Shown here in pieces: positions 1 through 8,782 of a stretch of 36,892 nt of DNA. Origin of the DNA: UBA4729 sp038231175 (lineage in GTDB: Bacteria; Patescibacteriota; Saccharimonadia; Saccharimonadales; UBA4665). Below the pieces are notes generated by a model. That model ran no database searches. It saw only the letters and a list, made by a program, of their open reading frames with translations, and was not told the origin of the DNA. Numbering within the stretch: position 1 is the first letter of the stretch; each line of letters starts with the position of its first letter. The translations under genes and the position numbers were made by a program. The stretch is taken from contig JBBRLU010000004.1 in the NCBI GenBank assembly GCA_038231175.1, positions 1-36,892 of the forward strand. The letters run 5' to 3'.

Positions 1-434
1 ATGTAGAGGCGGCGCGTACTGCCGACTTTCATACCAGGTATAGCTTCCTGCCAGCCTTTGATAACGCCGCTCAAGCCGGTGGTAAATGGCCGCCCGGAGT
101 CGAGTGAACTCTGAAACACGTTACCAGTCGCAGCGATCGCGCCAGTGTAATCGGCCGTGATGGTGTCGCCTTTCTGGACGACTTCGCCGCTACCGGCAGT
201 CAGCTCCTCGGTTTTTAATTCTGCTATGGTAGCAACCGGAGTGAAGTTTGCTAATGGTTTGCCTTGTAACATGGTGGTGCTCGCTTTCTTGTTAGTTGCT
301 GGTGCGCTGGCTGCAGTTGTGTCTTTGGCTGATTTGGTCGAGTTGTAGATCACGAATCCGGCATAGTAGATTGACGGCAGTAAAAATAACACGACGATTA
401 CTATCAATAAGACGCGGACTAAATTTTTTTTCAC
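1..434 (-). CDS. FKBP-type peptidyl-prolyl cis-trans isomerase, membrane-anchored (3' end beyond window)
   Basis: The gene runs off the left edge, so only the first 144 codons are visible. I chose the GTG start at 434 because AGGGG lies just upstream and the reading frame opens with a short basic stretch (MKKNLVRV). A hydrophobic segment at about residues 6-30 follows and would anchor the protein in the membrane with the rest outside. After an Ala/Thr/Ser-rich linker, the frame reads into an FKBP fold: a strand with VVQKGDTITADYTG (about 85-98), then DSGRPFTTGL and VIKGWQEAIPGMKVGSTRRL (about 112-143), which are the FKBP core motifs around the active-site Trp of IKGW. FKBPs catalyse prolyl isomerisation during folding of exported proteins. 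The active-site C-terminal strands are missing only because of the window edge. Confidence 0.88.
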   Translation of the reverse strand, partial: MKKNLVRVLLIVIVVLFLLPSIYYAGFVIYNSTKSAKDTTAASAPATNKKASTTMLQGKPLANFTPVATIAELKTEELTAGSGEVVQKGDTITADYTGAIAATGNVFQSSLDSGRPFTTGLSGVIKGWQEAIPGMKVGSTRRLY

Positions 435-493
435 ACTGTTCCCCTTATTTGCTGTCCTGCCAGTATAGCATCTGTCGCCGGCCTCAGGCGAGT

Positions 494-943
494 CTAACTG
501 TTAATTACCAGTTCGATCGGTTCAGCCGGCCAGCCCATGGCGACGTGTTTTACTAAAACGTCCTGGAGCTCCTTAGGTTGAAAGACCACATGCGGCAGCT
601 CGCTCAGCGGTAACCACAGCGGTGTGTATAAATTTGCACCCTTGGCATGAATCAGCGCCTCGGCCGAGTCGGCGGCCAAGGCCGGCTCACCGCTGACATA
701 ATCACAGGTGTAGATGTATTGAATGCCGTAGACATTACCGGCGTCCTCGACGATTACCAGTTTATGATTGGTCAGCTGCAGGCCGGTTTCTTCAAGCACC
801 TCACGGTACAGGGCCTGCTCCGGCGATTCGCCGTAGTCGATTCCGCCGCCGACCAAGGCGTAGAACTCCTGGCCGAACTTATTGCGGTGCATGACTAACA
901 GCGACTGATCCTTAACGACGATGACACGGACGGCTTGGCGCAT
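494..943 (-). CDS. NUDIX hydrolase
   Basis: 149-residue protein with a complete Nudix box (GX5EX7REUXEEXGU) at about residues 33-55, read as GGIDYGESPEQALYREVLEE followed by TGL. The Glu residues of REVLEE bind the divalent metal used to cleave a nucleoside diphosphate linked to another moiety. The substrate cannot be told from the sequence. It is the last gene of the pheS-pheT-ABC run: its start lies 4 bases after the ABC stop, and its Shine-Dalgarno AAAGGA is formed by the last Lys-Gly codons of the ABC gene, so translation is probably coupled. Length is normal for a single-domain Nudix protein. Confidence 0.9.
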   Translation of the reverse strand: MRQAVRVIVVKDQSLLVMHRNKFGQEFYALVGGGIDYGESPEQALYREVLEETGLQLTNHKLVIVEDAGNVYGIQYIYTCDYVSGEPALAADSAEALIHAKGANLYTPLWLPLSELPHVVFQPKELQDVLVKHVAMGWPAEPIELVINS

Positions 944-947
944 ATGA

Positions 948-2717
948 TTATCCTTTCAGCTCGTAAGCTTGTAATTTTTTCTTATTGGCATCGGTAGCAG
1001 CCGTCTGCAGGGCCAGCAGCTGGGCGTAGATACCACCACTGGCAGCCAACTTCAGGGGGCTGCCGGTTTCATCGACCTTGCCGTTGCGGATGGTTACGAT
1101 CTGGTCGACCGCCTGGATGGTACTCAGGCGATGGGCGATGATGAGCGTCGTGCGACCGCGCATCAGGCGTTCCAGGGCTTCTTGGACCATGCGTTCGCTC
1201 TTACTGTCGAGGCTGCTGGTAGCTTCGTCGAGCACCAGGATCGGCGCGTCCTTCAAGAGGGCACGGGCGATGGCCAGGCGTTGTTTCTGACCACCCGATA
1301 ACTTCAGGCCACGCTCGCCGATCTCGCTGTCGTAACCTTTTTCAAACTTAGCGATAAATTCATGGGCGTTGGCCGCTTTGGCAGCGGCGACGATCTGTTC
1401 TTCGGTAGCCTGAGGGTTGGCATAGGAGATATTTTCGCGGACCGTACCGCTGAACAGAGCCGGTTCCTGGAAGACGACGGCCACGTTTTGACGCAGTGAG
1501 GCCTGCGACACCTGGCTGATATCCTGACCGTCGATCGTGATGCTGCCGCTGTTAAGCGTATACAGACGCAGTAGCAGACTGGTGATAGTGGTCTTACCTT
1601 CACCGCTCTCGCCGACCAAGGCCGTCTTGGTGCCCGGCTTGAGTTCAAAGGTCACGCCTTTCAAGACTTTCTGATCATCGTAGCCGAAGACGACGTTGCT
1701 AAAAGCCACGTCGGCTTTGGTTAATTTCAGCTCCTTGACGTTCGGCAGGTCGTCTATCGACGGCTTGACTTCCATGATTTCAAAATAGTCACGGCTATCG
1801 GCAACGGCCCGCTGGAAGTTATCGACCATGAAACTGATGGTGAAGATCGGAATCCGGATCTGGGCACTGAATAATATCAGCGTCACGACATTACCGGGCG
1901 ACAATTGGCCGTGGACGGCCTGGACGAAGATCAACAGATAAACGGCAAAAAAGATGACGTTCAACACGGTGCGGCGATAGATATCGTTGACGTGCCAGTG
2001 CTTGGACTGCGGCTTGTTGATAGCGATCACCTTCTTGTAGTGACCATCGAAGAGGCTCAGCTCGCGCTTTTCCTGGAGGTAGGTCTTGACGACTTTGACC
2101 TGGCTGATGACTTCGGCGAAGCGGCCGTTGGCAGTATCAAGATTGGCGTTCTTGCGGGTCTGATATTTTTGCCATTTGGGGCTACTACGGACAGTCAACA
2201 GGATATAGATAGGATAGAGCGAAGCCAACAGCAGGCCGACCTGCCAGCTGTAATGAAAGGCCACCGACAACGTGAAGATGGTCGTAAAGATAAGCTGTAG
2301 AAAGTTATTGGTGACGAAGGCAAAGAAGTTAGTGATCTGAGTAATCGAGCGGTTGAGGCGGTTGATGATCTTGCCGGTCAGCTCGGTGTCATAAAATTGC
2401 TGTTGCAGACTCAGCAGGTGCTCGTAATAGCGGTGGCTCAGATAATAGCTCAGCCGGACGTTCAGCTGGTCGCCGATGTAACCGCTGACGTTAGAGAAAA
2501 TATTGGAAAAGAAGTCGAGCAGAAAGATGCCGAGGGCGATGAGGATCAGGTAGTGCAGGTTAGCCTGGGTGCCATGGCGTAGCTGGTCGATGGCCCAGCC
2601 GGTTAGGAGCGGCTGCATAACTCCCATCAGCGCTAAGAGCACGGTAAAGAAGCTGATGGCCGCGTAAAATGGCCACAGCTGACTGGTAAAGCGCACGATG
2701 CGCCAGATATTCTTCAT
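948..2717 (-). CDS. ABC transporter, fused permease and ATPase (exporter type)
   Basis: 589 residues, the usual size of a half-transporter. The N-terminal half (about 1-310) has six hydrophobic segments typical of the type IV (MsbA-like) exporter fold. The C-terminal ATPase shows Walker A GESGEGKTT (about 370; the more common form is GxSGSGKST), Q-loop VFQEPALFSG, signature LSGGQKQR, Walker B ILVLDEATSSLD and the H-loop AHRLS. It should act as a homodimer, or as a heterodimer with a partner not seen here, exporting a lipid, peptide or drug; the substrate is unknown. The -10 element TACACT (2724-2729) sits exactly 6 bases before ATG, suggesting a leaderless transcript in addition to read-through from pheT. 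NUDIX follows 4 bases downstream. Confidence 0.95.
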   Translation of the reverse strand: MKNIWRIVRFTSQLWPFYAAISFFTVLLALMGVMQPLLTGWAIDQLRHGTQANLHYLILIALGIFLLDFFSNIFSNVSGYIGDQLNVRLSYYLSHRYYEHLLSLQQQFYDTELTGKIINRLNRSITQITNFFAFVTNNFLQLIFTTIFTLSVAFHYSWQVGLLLASLYPIYILLTVRSSPKWQKYQTRKNANLDTANGRFAEVISQVKVVKTYLQEKRELSLFDGHYKKVIAINKPQSKHWHVNDIYRRTVLNVIFFAVYLLIFVQAVHGQLSPGNVVTLILFSAQIRIPIFTISFMVDNFQRAVADSRDYFEIMEVKPSIDDLPNVKELKLTKADVAFSNVVFGYDDQKVLKGVTFELKPGTKTALVGESGEGKTTITSLLLRLYTLNSGSITIDGQDISQVSQASLRQNVAVVFQEPALFSGTVRENISYANPQATEEQIVAAAKAANAHEFIAKFEKGYDSEIGERGLKLSGGQKQRLAIARALLKDAPILVLDEATSSLDSKSERMVQEALERLMRGRTTLIIAHRLSTIQAVDQIVTIRNGKVDETGSPLKLAASGGIYAQLLALQTAATDANKKKLQAYELKG

Positions 2718-2783
2718 GGCCTAAGTGTAGCAAGCGGGCCGGCGGCTACCAAACGGGGTTTTACCAACTTTACAGATTACTAG

Positions 2784-5330
2784 CTACACGCGCTCGGCTT
2801 GGAGCTGGCTTTGCGCGGCCACGGTTAAAGCTTCAAGGATTCTCGAGACTTCGGCTTCGGTCATGGTGCGATCGTAATTAGCCAGACTGATGCGTAAGGT
2901 TATCTGCTTATAGTCGGTCCGGTCGGGTGACTGGTAGATGTCGACCGGCGTGACGGCCGTTAATGTAGCCTGCTCGGTAAGTGGCTGCAAAGTTGCCTGC
3001 GCAACGGCGACAACTTGCTCGTATAATACCGCGGCCGGCAGGCGCAGACAGATGTCCTGCTCGATCTTGGGAAACTTCGACAACGGTATGTACGATTGGC
3101 CGGTTTGATTGCTCAGTGTCAGCAGGCGGCCGCTATCGAGTTCCAGACCGGCGCTATAGGCTGGCAGTTTCAGTGCCTTTAAGACATTCGCCTTAAACTC
3201 ACCGATGTAGCCGATAGCGACGTCACCGGCAAAGACAGCCGCCACCCGGCCAGCTGCATAATAGGTTGTCGCCTGATCGGCCGGCTGGTCATCGGTCAGC
3301 GCCACTAGACGCACGACGTTGGTCAGCTGTAGCTGCTTGAGAATCGCTTCCAGATAAACCCGCGCCTGGTAGAAGCCAGCGCCGTCGTAGTGCTTGGCGG
3401 CTTTGGTGTCGGCCACGAAGACTACGGCCAGGTGCTCGGCTTCGACGGGCAGGCCCTCGTCGGTCAGGTGGTCCTTGGCTGTTTCGGGGCTGGCGCCAAG
3501 CTGATGCGTCTTACCAAACTCAAACAAGGCAAATTGGCTGTAGCCGGCCCGGATGTTGGCGTAGACCTTTTCCAGTAAGCTGGGCACCAGGCTCAGGCGA
3601 TAGTACTGCAGGTCAGGACTCAGGGCGTTTTTGAGGCGGTAGGCTTGTTCGCTATCCTGGCCGACTTTGGCTAGCAGGTCACCATGTACGAAGCTGTAAG
3701 TCAGCACCTCGTTGGCGCCGGCTCGCTGTAGGCTGCTACGCAGCTGTTGCTTGAGTTCTAGATGTTGATTCTTTACAGCCGGGAGCAGTGTCCTGGCCGG
3801 TAGTTGCAGCGGCAGATTATCGAAACCGTATAAGCGTCCGACCTCTTCGACGATGTCTTCTTTAAGGCCGATATCGGTCCGCCAGAAGGGCGCTTTGAGG
3901 CTCAGCCTATCTGGCGATTCGGTGTCCGGTTTGGCCTCGACGCTAAAGCCGACATTGGTCAGCAGCCGGCTGACCTGATCAACCTCGAAGGTCATGCCCA
4001 GGCGGTCGGAAATGAAGCTGACCGCGATATCGACGGTGGCGGCCGGTGGTTGCAAGGTTGCTTCGTCAAAGACGTCACTGGCAAACTGGGCACCGGCCGT
4101 GTCGCACAGATGGTGCGCTGCCGCCAGTAATACACGGTCGTTCTGGTATGGGCTTTGGCCCTTGTTAAAACGGGTCACGGCTTCGCTGAAGAGTCCATGG
4201 ACCATACTGCTGCGGCGGATCGAATACATGTCAAAGGTCGCCGATTCCAAGATGATGTTCTTGGTGTCCCCATCGACTTCGGTACTGGCGCCGCCCATGA
4301 CCCCGGCCAGTCCGATCGTCTGCGAATTAGTAGCTATGACGATAGCGCCCTGGCGCGGTTTGATGACCTTGCCGCTCAGCAAGTTTAATGATTCATCGGC
4401 TTGGGTCTGCCGAGCAACCAGCGTGGCGATGTTTTGACCGTCGAGGGCTCTGACCTTGTCGTAGTCATAGGCGTGCAACGGCTGGCCGGTCAGATACATG
4501 AAATAGTTGGTAGCATCGACGATGTTGTTGATCGGTCGGATGCCGACACGGCTGAGGTAGGTCTGTTGTCTGACAGAGCTTGGCTGCACCGTCAGGCCAC
4601 TCAGGACCAGGGCCATGAACCGCGGTACCAATTCTGGCGCCAGGTTGTGCACCGCCAGTGGTAACTGTTCACCCAGCGGTAGCAGATTCTTAGTAAAGGT
4701 CGCGTACCAGTTAGGCTCCACGAACTGATGGCCCAAGATACCGGCGATTTCGCGGGCCAGGCCGAGGATACCGAAGCAGTCGGGGCGATGGGTGAACATC
4801 TTGTTTTCAACGTCGATGATGTAGTCGTCCAGGCCGTAGGCCTCGGCGAAGCTGGTGCCTGGCTGCTGCGCATCGAGCTCCAAGATTCCGTCGTGATTAT
4901 CGCCGATTGACAGCTCCTGCGGGCTAGCCAGCATGCCGTTACTGACGAAGCCGCGCAGTTTACGGGCGCCAAGCACGAAGGGATCTTTGTCGAAGCTGCT
5001 CGGCACCGTCGAACCGGGTGGTAACCAAGCGACGGTCAAACCGGCTCGGACATTGGGCGCGCCACAGACTACCTGCACCAGGCCGTCTTGGTTGCGCTCG
5101 ACGTCGGTCGTAACGCCACCGTCGTCAACGAAACAGACGTTCAAGTGGTCGGAATCGGGTAGCGGCTGACAGGCCGTAATATTAACCGTCACGATCTGCC
5201 GGTACTTGGCACCAAGGTCGACAACTTCTTTCACCTCGCCCAGTTGGGCACCGATCCGGTCGACTAACTCAGCCACCGGCGGCAGTCGAAAATCAACGTA
5301 TTCTTGGATCCAGCTATAGCTAATTTTCAT
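2784..5330 (-). CDS. pheT: phenylalanine--tRNA ligase beta subunit
   Basis: 848 residues, close to the normal bacterial length of about 800. Domains in order: N-terminal tRNA-binding (EMAP-like) domain at about 40-155 with DSDHLNVC and VVCGAPNVR; the B3/B4 editing domain around 210-390 with VGIRPINNIVDATNYFM and GQPLHAYD; the B5 domain with EDIVEEVGRLYGFDNLP (about 490); a catalytic-like core; and the C-terminal ferredoxin-fold anticodon-binding domain beginning near LSKFPKIEQDICL. It pairs with PheS as an (alpha-beta)2 tetramer to charge tRNA-Phe. Its ATG overlaps the pheS stop by one base (TAATG), so the subunits are translationally coupled. Confidence 0.98.
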   Translation of the reverse strand: MKISYSWIQEYVDFRLPPVAELVDRIGAQLGEVKEVVDLGAKYRQIVTVNITACQPLPDSDHLNVCFVDDGGVTTDVERNQDGLVQVVCGAPNVRAGLTVAWLPPGSTVPSSFDKDPFVLGARKLRGFVSNGMLASPQELSIGDNHDGILELDAQQPGTSFAEAYGLDDYIIDVENKMFTHRPDCFGILGLAREIAGILGHQFVEPNWYATFTKNLLPLGEQLPLAVHNLAPELVPRFMALVLSGLTVQPSSVRQQTYLSRVGIRPINNIVDATNYFMYLTGQPLHAYDYDKVRALDGQNIATLVARQTQADESLNLLSGKVIKPRQGAIVIATNSQTIGLAGVMGGASTEVDGDTKNIILESATFDMYSIRRSSMVHGLFSEAVTRFNKGQSPYQNDRVLLAAAHHLCDTAGAQFASDVFDEATLQPPAATVDIAVSFISDRLGMTFEVDQVSRLLTNVGFSVEAKPDTESPDRLSLKAPFWRTDIGLKEDIVEEVGRLYGFDNLPLQLPARTLLPAVKNQHLELKQQLRSSLQRAGANEVLTYSFVHGDLLAKVGQDSEQAYRLKNALSPDLQYYRLSLVPSLLEKVYANIRAGYSQFALFEFGKTHQLGASPETAKDHLTDEGLPVEAEHLAVVFVADTKAAKHYDGAGFYQARVYLEAILKQLQLTNVVRLVALTDDQPADQATTYYAAGRVAAVFAGDVAIGYIGEFKANVLKALKLPAYSAGLELDSGRLLTLSNQTGQSYIPLSKFPKIEQDICLRLPAAVLYEQVVAVAQATLQPLTEQATLTAVTPVDIYQSPDRTDYKQITLRISLANYDRTMTEAEVSRILEALTVAAQSQLQAERV

Positions 5331-6382
5331 TAGAATTGCCTCAAAAAATCTAACTTGGCGGCTTCGAAGTGGCGAACGTCTTCGATACCGTATTTCATCA
5401 TGACTAAGCGGTCAAGGCCGAAACCCCAGGCAAAGCCGGTGTAGATCCGTGGGTCGATGCCGGCTTGGGTCAAGACATTAGGGTGGATGAGACCGCAGCC
5501 CAATAATTCGATCCAACCACTGAAACTGCAGACGCTACAGCCAACCTTATCGCAGAACGGACAACTGAGGGCAAACTCGAAACTAGGTTCGGTAAACGGG
5601 AAATAATATGGCTGCGTCTTAACTTCCAGGGTTTTGCCGAAATATGACTGCAGAAAGGTTTTGAGCGTAGCAATCAGGTTACCGACGGTTACAGCCTTAG
5701 CGACGTAGACGCCTTCTACTTGGTAAAAGGTATGCTCGTGCCGAGCGTCGAGGTCTTCGTTACGAAAGGCCCGACCAGGGATGACGGCGGCGATCGGCGT
5801 ACCCTGCTCTAACTGCTCCTTATACTGTCTGAGCACCCGATTCTGCATCGTGCTGGTGTGGGCCGGGGCGATGAACGATCTGCCGCCCGAGTCGGTCTGT
5901 TCGGTCATGAAGGTGTCATAATCATCACGGGCCGGGTGATTCTCCGGAAAATTAAGGGCTTCGAACATATGGAAGTCGTCGTCGATCTCGCGTGATTCGA
6001 CGGCCGTAAAACCCATCCGGTAAAAGATGTCGAGGATGGTCGCCAGCTCATTCATCAGCGGGTGCATGGTTCCCTGCTCGCTCGGCAGTAAGCGCGGCCG
6101 CTGCTCGGGAGCGACGTTGACGTCGAACGGCGCCGTGACGTCAATCGGCGGTAAAGCCGTCTCGGCAACTTCGCGGGTCGCAACCAGGGCGCTCAGCTCT
6201 TGGCGCAGCTGATTGACCTCAGCGCCAAACATAGCTTTCTGCTCACTCGGCAATAAGCGCAGCTGGTCGTACAAGCCTTTCAGTTCGACGGCTTTTAAAA
6301 CATCAATCTTGTTCGCTAGTTCGGCGAAGCGGTTACGGAGTAGTTCAGCCGTCTGCGCTATCTGTTCGTTCTGATAATTCAT
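5330..6382 (-). CDS. pheS: phenylalanine--tRNA ligase alpha subunit
   Basis: About 350 residues; class II synthetase catalytic subunit. An N-terminal coiled coil (about 1-90) precedes the catalytic domain with motif 2 FRNEDLDARHEHTFYQVEG and motif 3 GFGLDRLVMMKYGIEDVR near the C-terminus. An insertion of four close cysteines (CPFCDKVGCSVC) precedes SGWIELLGCGLIHPNVL and looks like a zinc knuckle, a variant seen in several bacterial lineages but absent from the E. coli protein. The upstream TATACT lies 10 bases before the ATG at 6382. A second in-frame ATG at 6391 is only one base from that -10 box, so 6382 is the more plausible start. No T-box or leader peptide is seen upstream. Confidence 0.96.
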   Translation of the reverse strand: MNYQNEQIAQTAELLRNRFAELANKIDVLKAVELKGLYDQLRLLPSEQKAMFGAEVNQLRQELSALVATREVAETALPPIDVTAPFDVNVAPEQRPRLLPSEQGTMHPLMNELATILDIFYRMGFTAVESREIDDDFHMFEALNFPENHPARDDYDTFMTEQTDSGGRSFIAPAHTSTMQNRVLRQYKEQLEQGTPIAAVIPGRAFRNEDLDARHEHTFYQVEGVYVAKAVTVGNLIATLKTFLQSYFGKTLEVKTQPYYFPFTEPSFEFALSCPFCDKVGCSVCSFSGWIELLGCGLIHPNVLTQAGIDPRIYTGFAWGFGLDRLVMMKYGIEDVRHFEAAKLDFLRQF

Positions 6383-6508
6383 GCTTGGCATAAGTATACC
6401 AGCAGTGATAGTTTTGACGATAATAAAACAACCGTTTAGGGTTAGGTGAAAGTACTGCCAGCTATTACACTTATGTTTAAGTTACCAAATCAAAATAAAG
6501 GATGATAT

Positions 6509-6904
6509 ATGCGGCAAACTCTGAGCGCTGAACTAGTTACCGAACCACGAACTAGCAGATATGCAGTTGGCGATTTGGTTGAAGTAATTATCAAAAGTAC
6601 CAAGAACAAGAGCTTCTTAAGCTATCTAGGCCGAATCACCGATCGCCCCGAAGACAGAGTCGAACAGACGACCAGCTGTGTCATTAACGGCCAGGAACGT
6701 GTCATTCCACACTCCGCAACCTACACCCTCGAAACCGAAATGCAGTCGAAACACATCGCACTGCCAAAAGTCGAAGAAAATGATCCACAGTTGTATCTGA
6801 CTGAGGTTATGCCGCCTACAACCTTGGTATTTTACCCCGAAGCCGCTCAGATCACGATGTACTTAGCAGCCCTCGCCGTCGTTCCGCAGCCACGTTACCA
6901 GTAA
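6509..6904 (+). CDS. conserved hypothetical protein
   Basis: 131 residues, no family recognised. The N-terminal half (RYAVGDLVEVIIKST, FLSYLGRITDRP) reads like a small beta-barrel. The rest is mixed, with YLTEVMPPTTLVFYPEA and a hydrophobic end. There is no signal peptide or clear membrane segment. A Shine-Dalgarno AAAGGA lies 7 bases before ATG and a possible -10 TACACT is about 30 bases upstream, so this gene, unlike its neighbour yajQ, has a short leader. It is divergent from pheS and followed 17 bases later by yajQ. Codon use and GC content match the core genes, so it is likely real. Function unknown. Confidence 0.7.
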   Translation: MRQTLSAELVTEPRTSRYAVGDLVEVIIKSTKNKSFLSYLGRITDRPEDRVEQTTSCVINGQERVIPHSATYTLETEMQSKHIALPKVEENDPQLYLTEVMPPTTLVFYPEAAQITMYLAALAVVPQPRYQ

Positions 6905-6921
6905 TAGGCTATACTGATGCT

Positions 6922-7419
6922 ATGGCAAATTTTTCTTTTGATGTAGTCAGTGAGTATGACAAGGCCGAGATGAACAACGTCTTCGACCAGACGCAGCGCG
7001 AAATAACTGGGCGTTATGACTTTAAAGGCACGCCCGCCGAGATAGAATGGTTGGACGCCGACAAGAACGGCTTCAAGCTGACCGGCAATGGCGAATGGCA
7101 GATCGATGCCATCTTGGATATCGTCCGTAAAAAACTGGCCGCCCGCGAACAGAGCCAGAAATTCTTGGATACTTCCAAAGAGGCGGTCGAGTCCAACCTG
7201 AAGACCACCAAGGAAGTGCCGCTGAAACAGGGTCTGGACCAGGAAAAGGCTAAGAAAGTCAGCGCTCTGATCCGCGAGCATTTCCCCAAGGTCAAACCAC
7301 AGATCCAGGGCGATACGGTACGCGTCATGAGCACCAGTAAAGATGATCTGCAACAGGTCATGCAACTACTCCGCAACGCCGACTTTGACTTCCCGCTCAG
7401 CTACAACAACTTCCGCTAA
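6922..7419 (+). CDS. yajQ: YajQ family nucleotide-binding protein
   Basis: 165 residues, matching the family length (E. coli YajQ 163). The opening ANFSFDVVSEYDKAEMNNVF, the GRYDFKGT motif (about 31-38) and the C-terminal DDLQQVMQLLRNADFDFPL are diagnostic. YajQ proteins have two ferredoxin-like domains and bind nucleotides or nucleic acid; some proteobacterial members are reported to bind cyclic di-GMP. Whether this one does cannot be read from the sequence. TATACT at 6910-6915 is followed by exactly 6 bases and then ATG, with no Shine-Dalgarno, so the mRNA should begin at the start codon. Confidence 0.95.
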   Translation: MANFSFDVVSEYDKAEMNNVFDQTQREITGRYDFKGTPAEIEWLDADKNGFKLTGNGEWQIDAILDIVRKKLAAREQSQKFLDTSKEAVESNLKTTKEVPLKQGLDQEKAKKVSALIREHFPKVKPQIQGDTVRVMSTSKDDLQQVMQLLRNADFDFPLSYNNFR

Positions 7420-7444
7420 GCAAACTAGGCTATACTGTAAACAT

Positions 7445-8782
7445 ATGCAGGATGAGCCCGATCTTCTGACCGCTACCAGCGCCGTTCTAGCCATGAACGA
7501 CCGCGGCAATTACACTCAGCCGGCGCATGGGCTGTATCCGCACCAGTGGTTGTGGGACAGCTGTTTCATTGCCATCGGGCTGCGTCATCTGGACGTCGAG
7601 CGCGCCAAGAGCGAGCTCCTGAGCCTGCTTCGGGGCCAATGGCAGAACGGCATGCTGCCGAACATTATTTTTCGTGACGATCCGCAGTACCGCACCGACC
7701 GTAATATCTGGCGTAGCTGGGTCAACCCTTACGCTCCTAATGACGCCACCACCACCGGCATTACCCAGCCACCGATGCTGGCCGAAGCCGTCGTCCAAGT
7801 CGGCGCCAAGCTGGCTTGGCCGGAGCGCCGCAGCTGGTACGCTATCATGTACCCGGCGCTGGTCAGATATCACGAGTGGCTCTACGACGAGCGCGATCCC
7901 CACCACGAGGGCCTGGTGCTGCAGATTCACCCTTGGGAGACCGGCCTCGATAACACCCCGCCCTGGATCGCCGAGATGCACGACCACCAATTGCCCTTTT
8001 GGATCACGGCTATCAAGGCGACGCACGCTGACAAGATCATTAATCTGTTCCGGCGCGACACCAAGAGCGTGCCGATGGACGAACGCTTCTCGACCATCGA
8101 GGCTTTGACGCTGTTCGATATCCAGCGTCGGCTGCGCCGCAAATCCTACGACATCAACAAGATCCTTGATCACTCGCTGCTGACCATCGAAGACCTGTCG
8201 TTCAATAGCATCTTTATCCGGGCCAACAGTCATCTGCGGCAGATCGCGGCTAGCCTGCGCCAAGAGTTACCGCGCGAGTTACTGACCAGCATGGAGCGGA
8301 CCGAAAAAGCCCTGGAAGGATTGTGGGACCCCTACTCCAACCAGTATTTTTCGCGGGATTTCGTAACCCACCGGCTGCTCAAGACGCCGACTATCGCCAC
8401 CCTTTTGCCGCTCTACGCCGGCACTATCACTAAGGAGCGGGCGGCCGTCCTGGTCCGCTTGCTGGAAAACGAGCAGGCCTTCGGCCCGGCTTTCCCGATT
8501 CCAAGCGTACCGGTCAATTCGTTCTGGTACAATCCGCGCCTGTATTGGCAAGGACCGGCCTGGGTCAACATGAATTGGCTGATAATCGACGGCCTGAAGC
8601 GCTACGGCTACAAAGACCACGCCGCGGCCCTCACCGAATCGACCCTGGAAATGGTCGCTAAGGCCGGCAGCTACGAATACTTCGACCCGCGCGACGGTTC
8701 CGGCGCCGGCGCCGCCAATTTCTCGTGGACGGCCGCCTTGGCCATCGACCTCTTCAAGACTCAAAAACGGCCGTCAGGCTAA
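7445..8782 (+). CDS. MGH1-like / GH63-type glycoside hydrolase
   Basis: 445 residues with the start at 7445, chosen because TATACT (7431-7436) stands 8 bases upstream; a longer in-frame reading would begin inside yajQ. The protein resembles the (alpha/alpha)6 barrel glycosidases of the MGH1/GH63 group: NYTQPAHGLYPHQWLWDSCF near the N-terminus (general acid region WDS), HPWETGLDNTPPW in the middle, and GPAWVNMNWLIIDGLKRYGY plus FDPRDGSGAGAANFSWTAAL near the C-terminus. No signal peptide is seen, so it should act in the cytoplasm on a glucosyl- or mannosyl-containing compound such as mannosylglycerate or an alpha-glucoside. The substrate is an open question. Its stop codon overlaps the rmuC stop on the other strand. 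Confidence 0.85.
   Translation: MQDEPDLLTATSAVLAMNDRGNYTQPAHGLYPHQWLWDSCFIAIGLRHLDVERAKSELLSLLRGQWQNGMLPNIIFRDDPQYRTDRNIWRSWVNPYAPNDATTTGITQPPMLAEAVVQVGAKLAWPERRSWYAIMYPALVRYHEWLYDERDPHHEGLVLQIHPWETGLDNTPPWIAEMHDHQLPFWITAIKATHADKIINLFRRDTKSVPMDERFSTIEALTLFDIQRRLRRKSYDINKILDHSLLTIEDLSFNSIFIRANSHLRQIAASLRQELPRELLTSMERTEKALEGLWDPYSNQYFSRDFVTHRLLKTPTIATLLPLYAGTITKERAAVLVRLLENEQAFGPAFPIPSVPVNSFWYNPRLYWQGPAWVNMNWLIIDGLKRYGYKDHAAALTESTLEMVAKAGSYEYFDPRDGSGAGAANFSWTAALAIDLFKTQKRPSG

Noticed and set aside
6383..6508. T-box or attenuator before pheS
   Set aside because: The distance from the -10 to the start is about 10 bases, too short for a leader RNA.
7343..7444. N-terminal extension of the glycosidase into yajQ
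   Set aside because: It overlaps yajQ in another frame, and a -10 box lies directly before the ATG at 7445.
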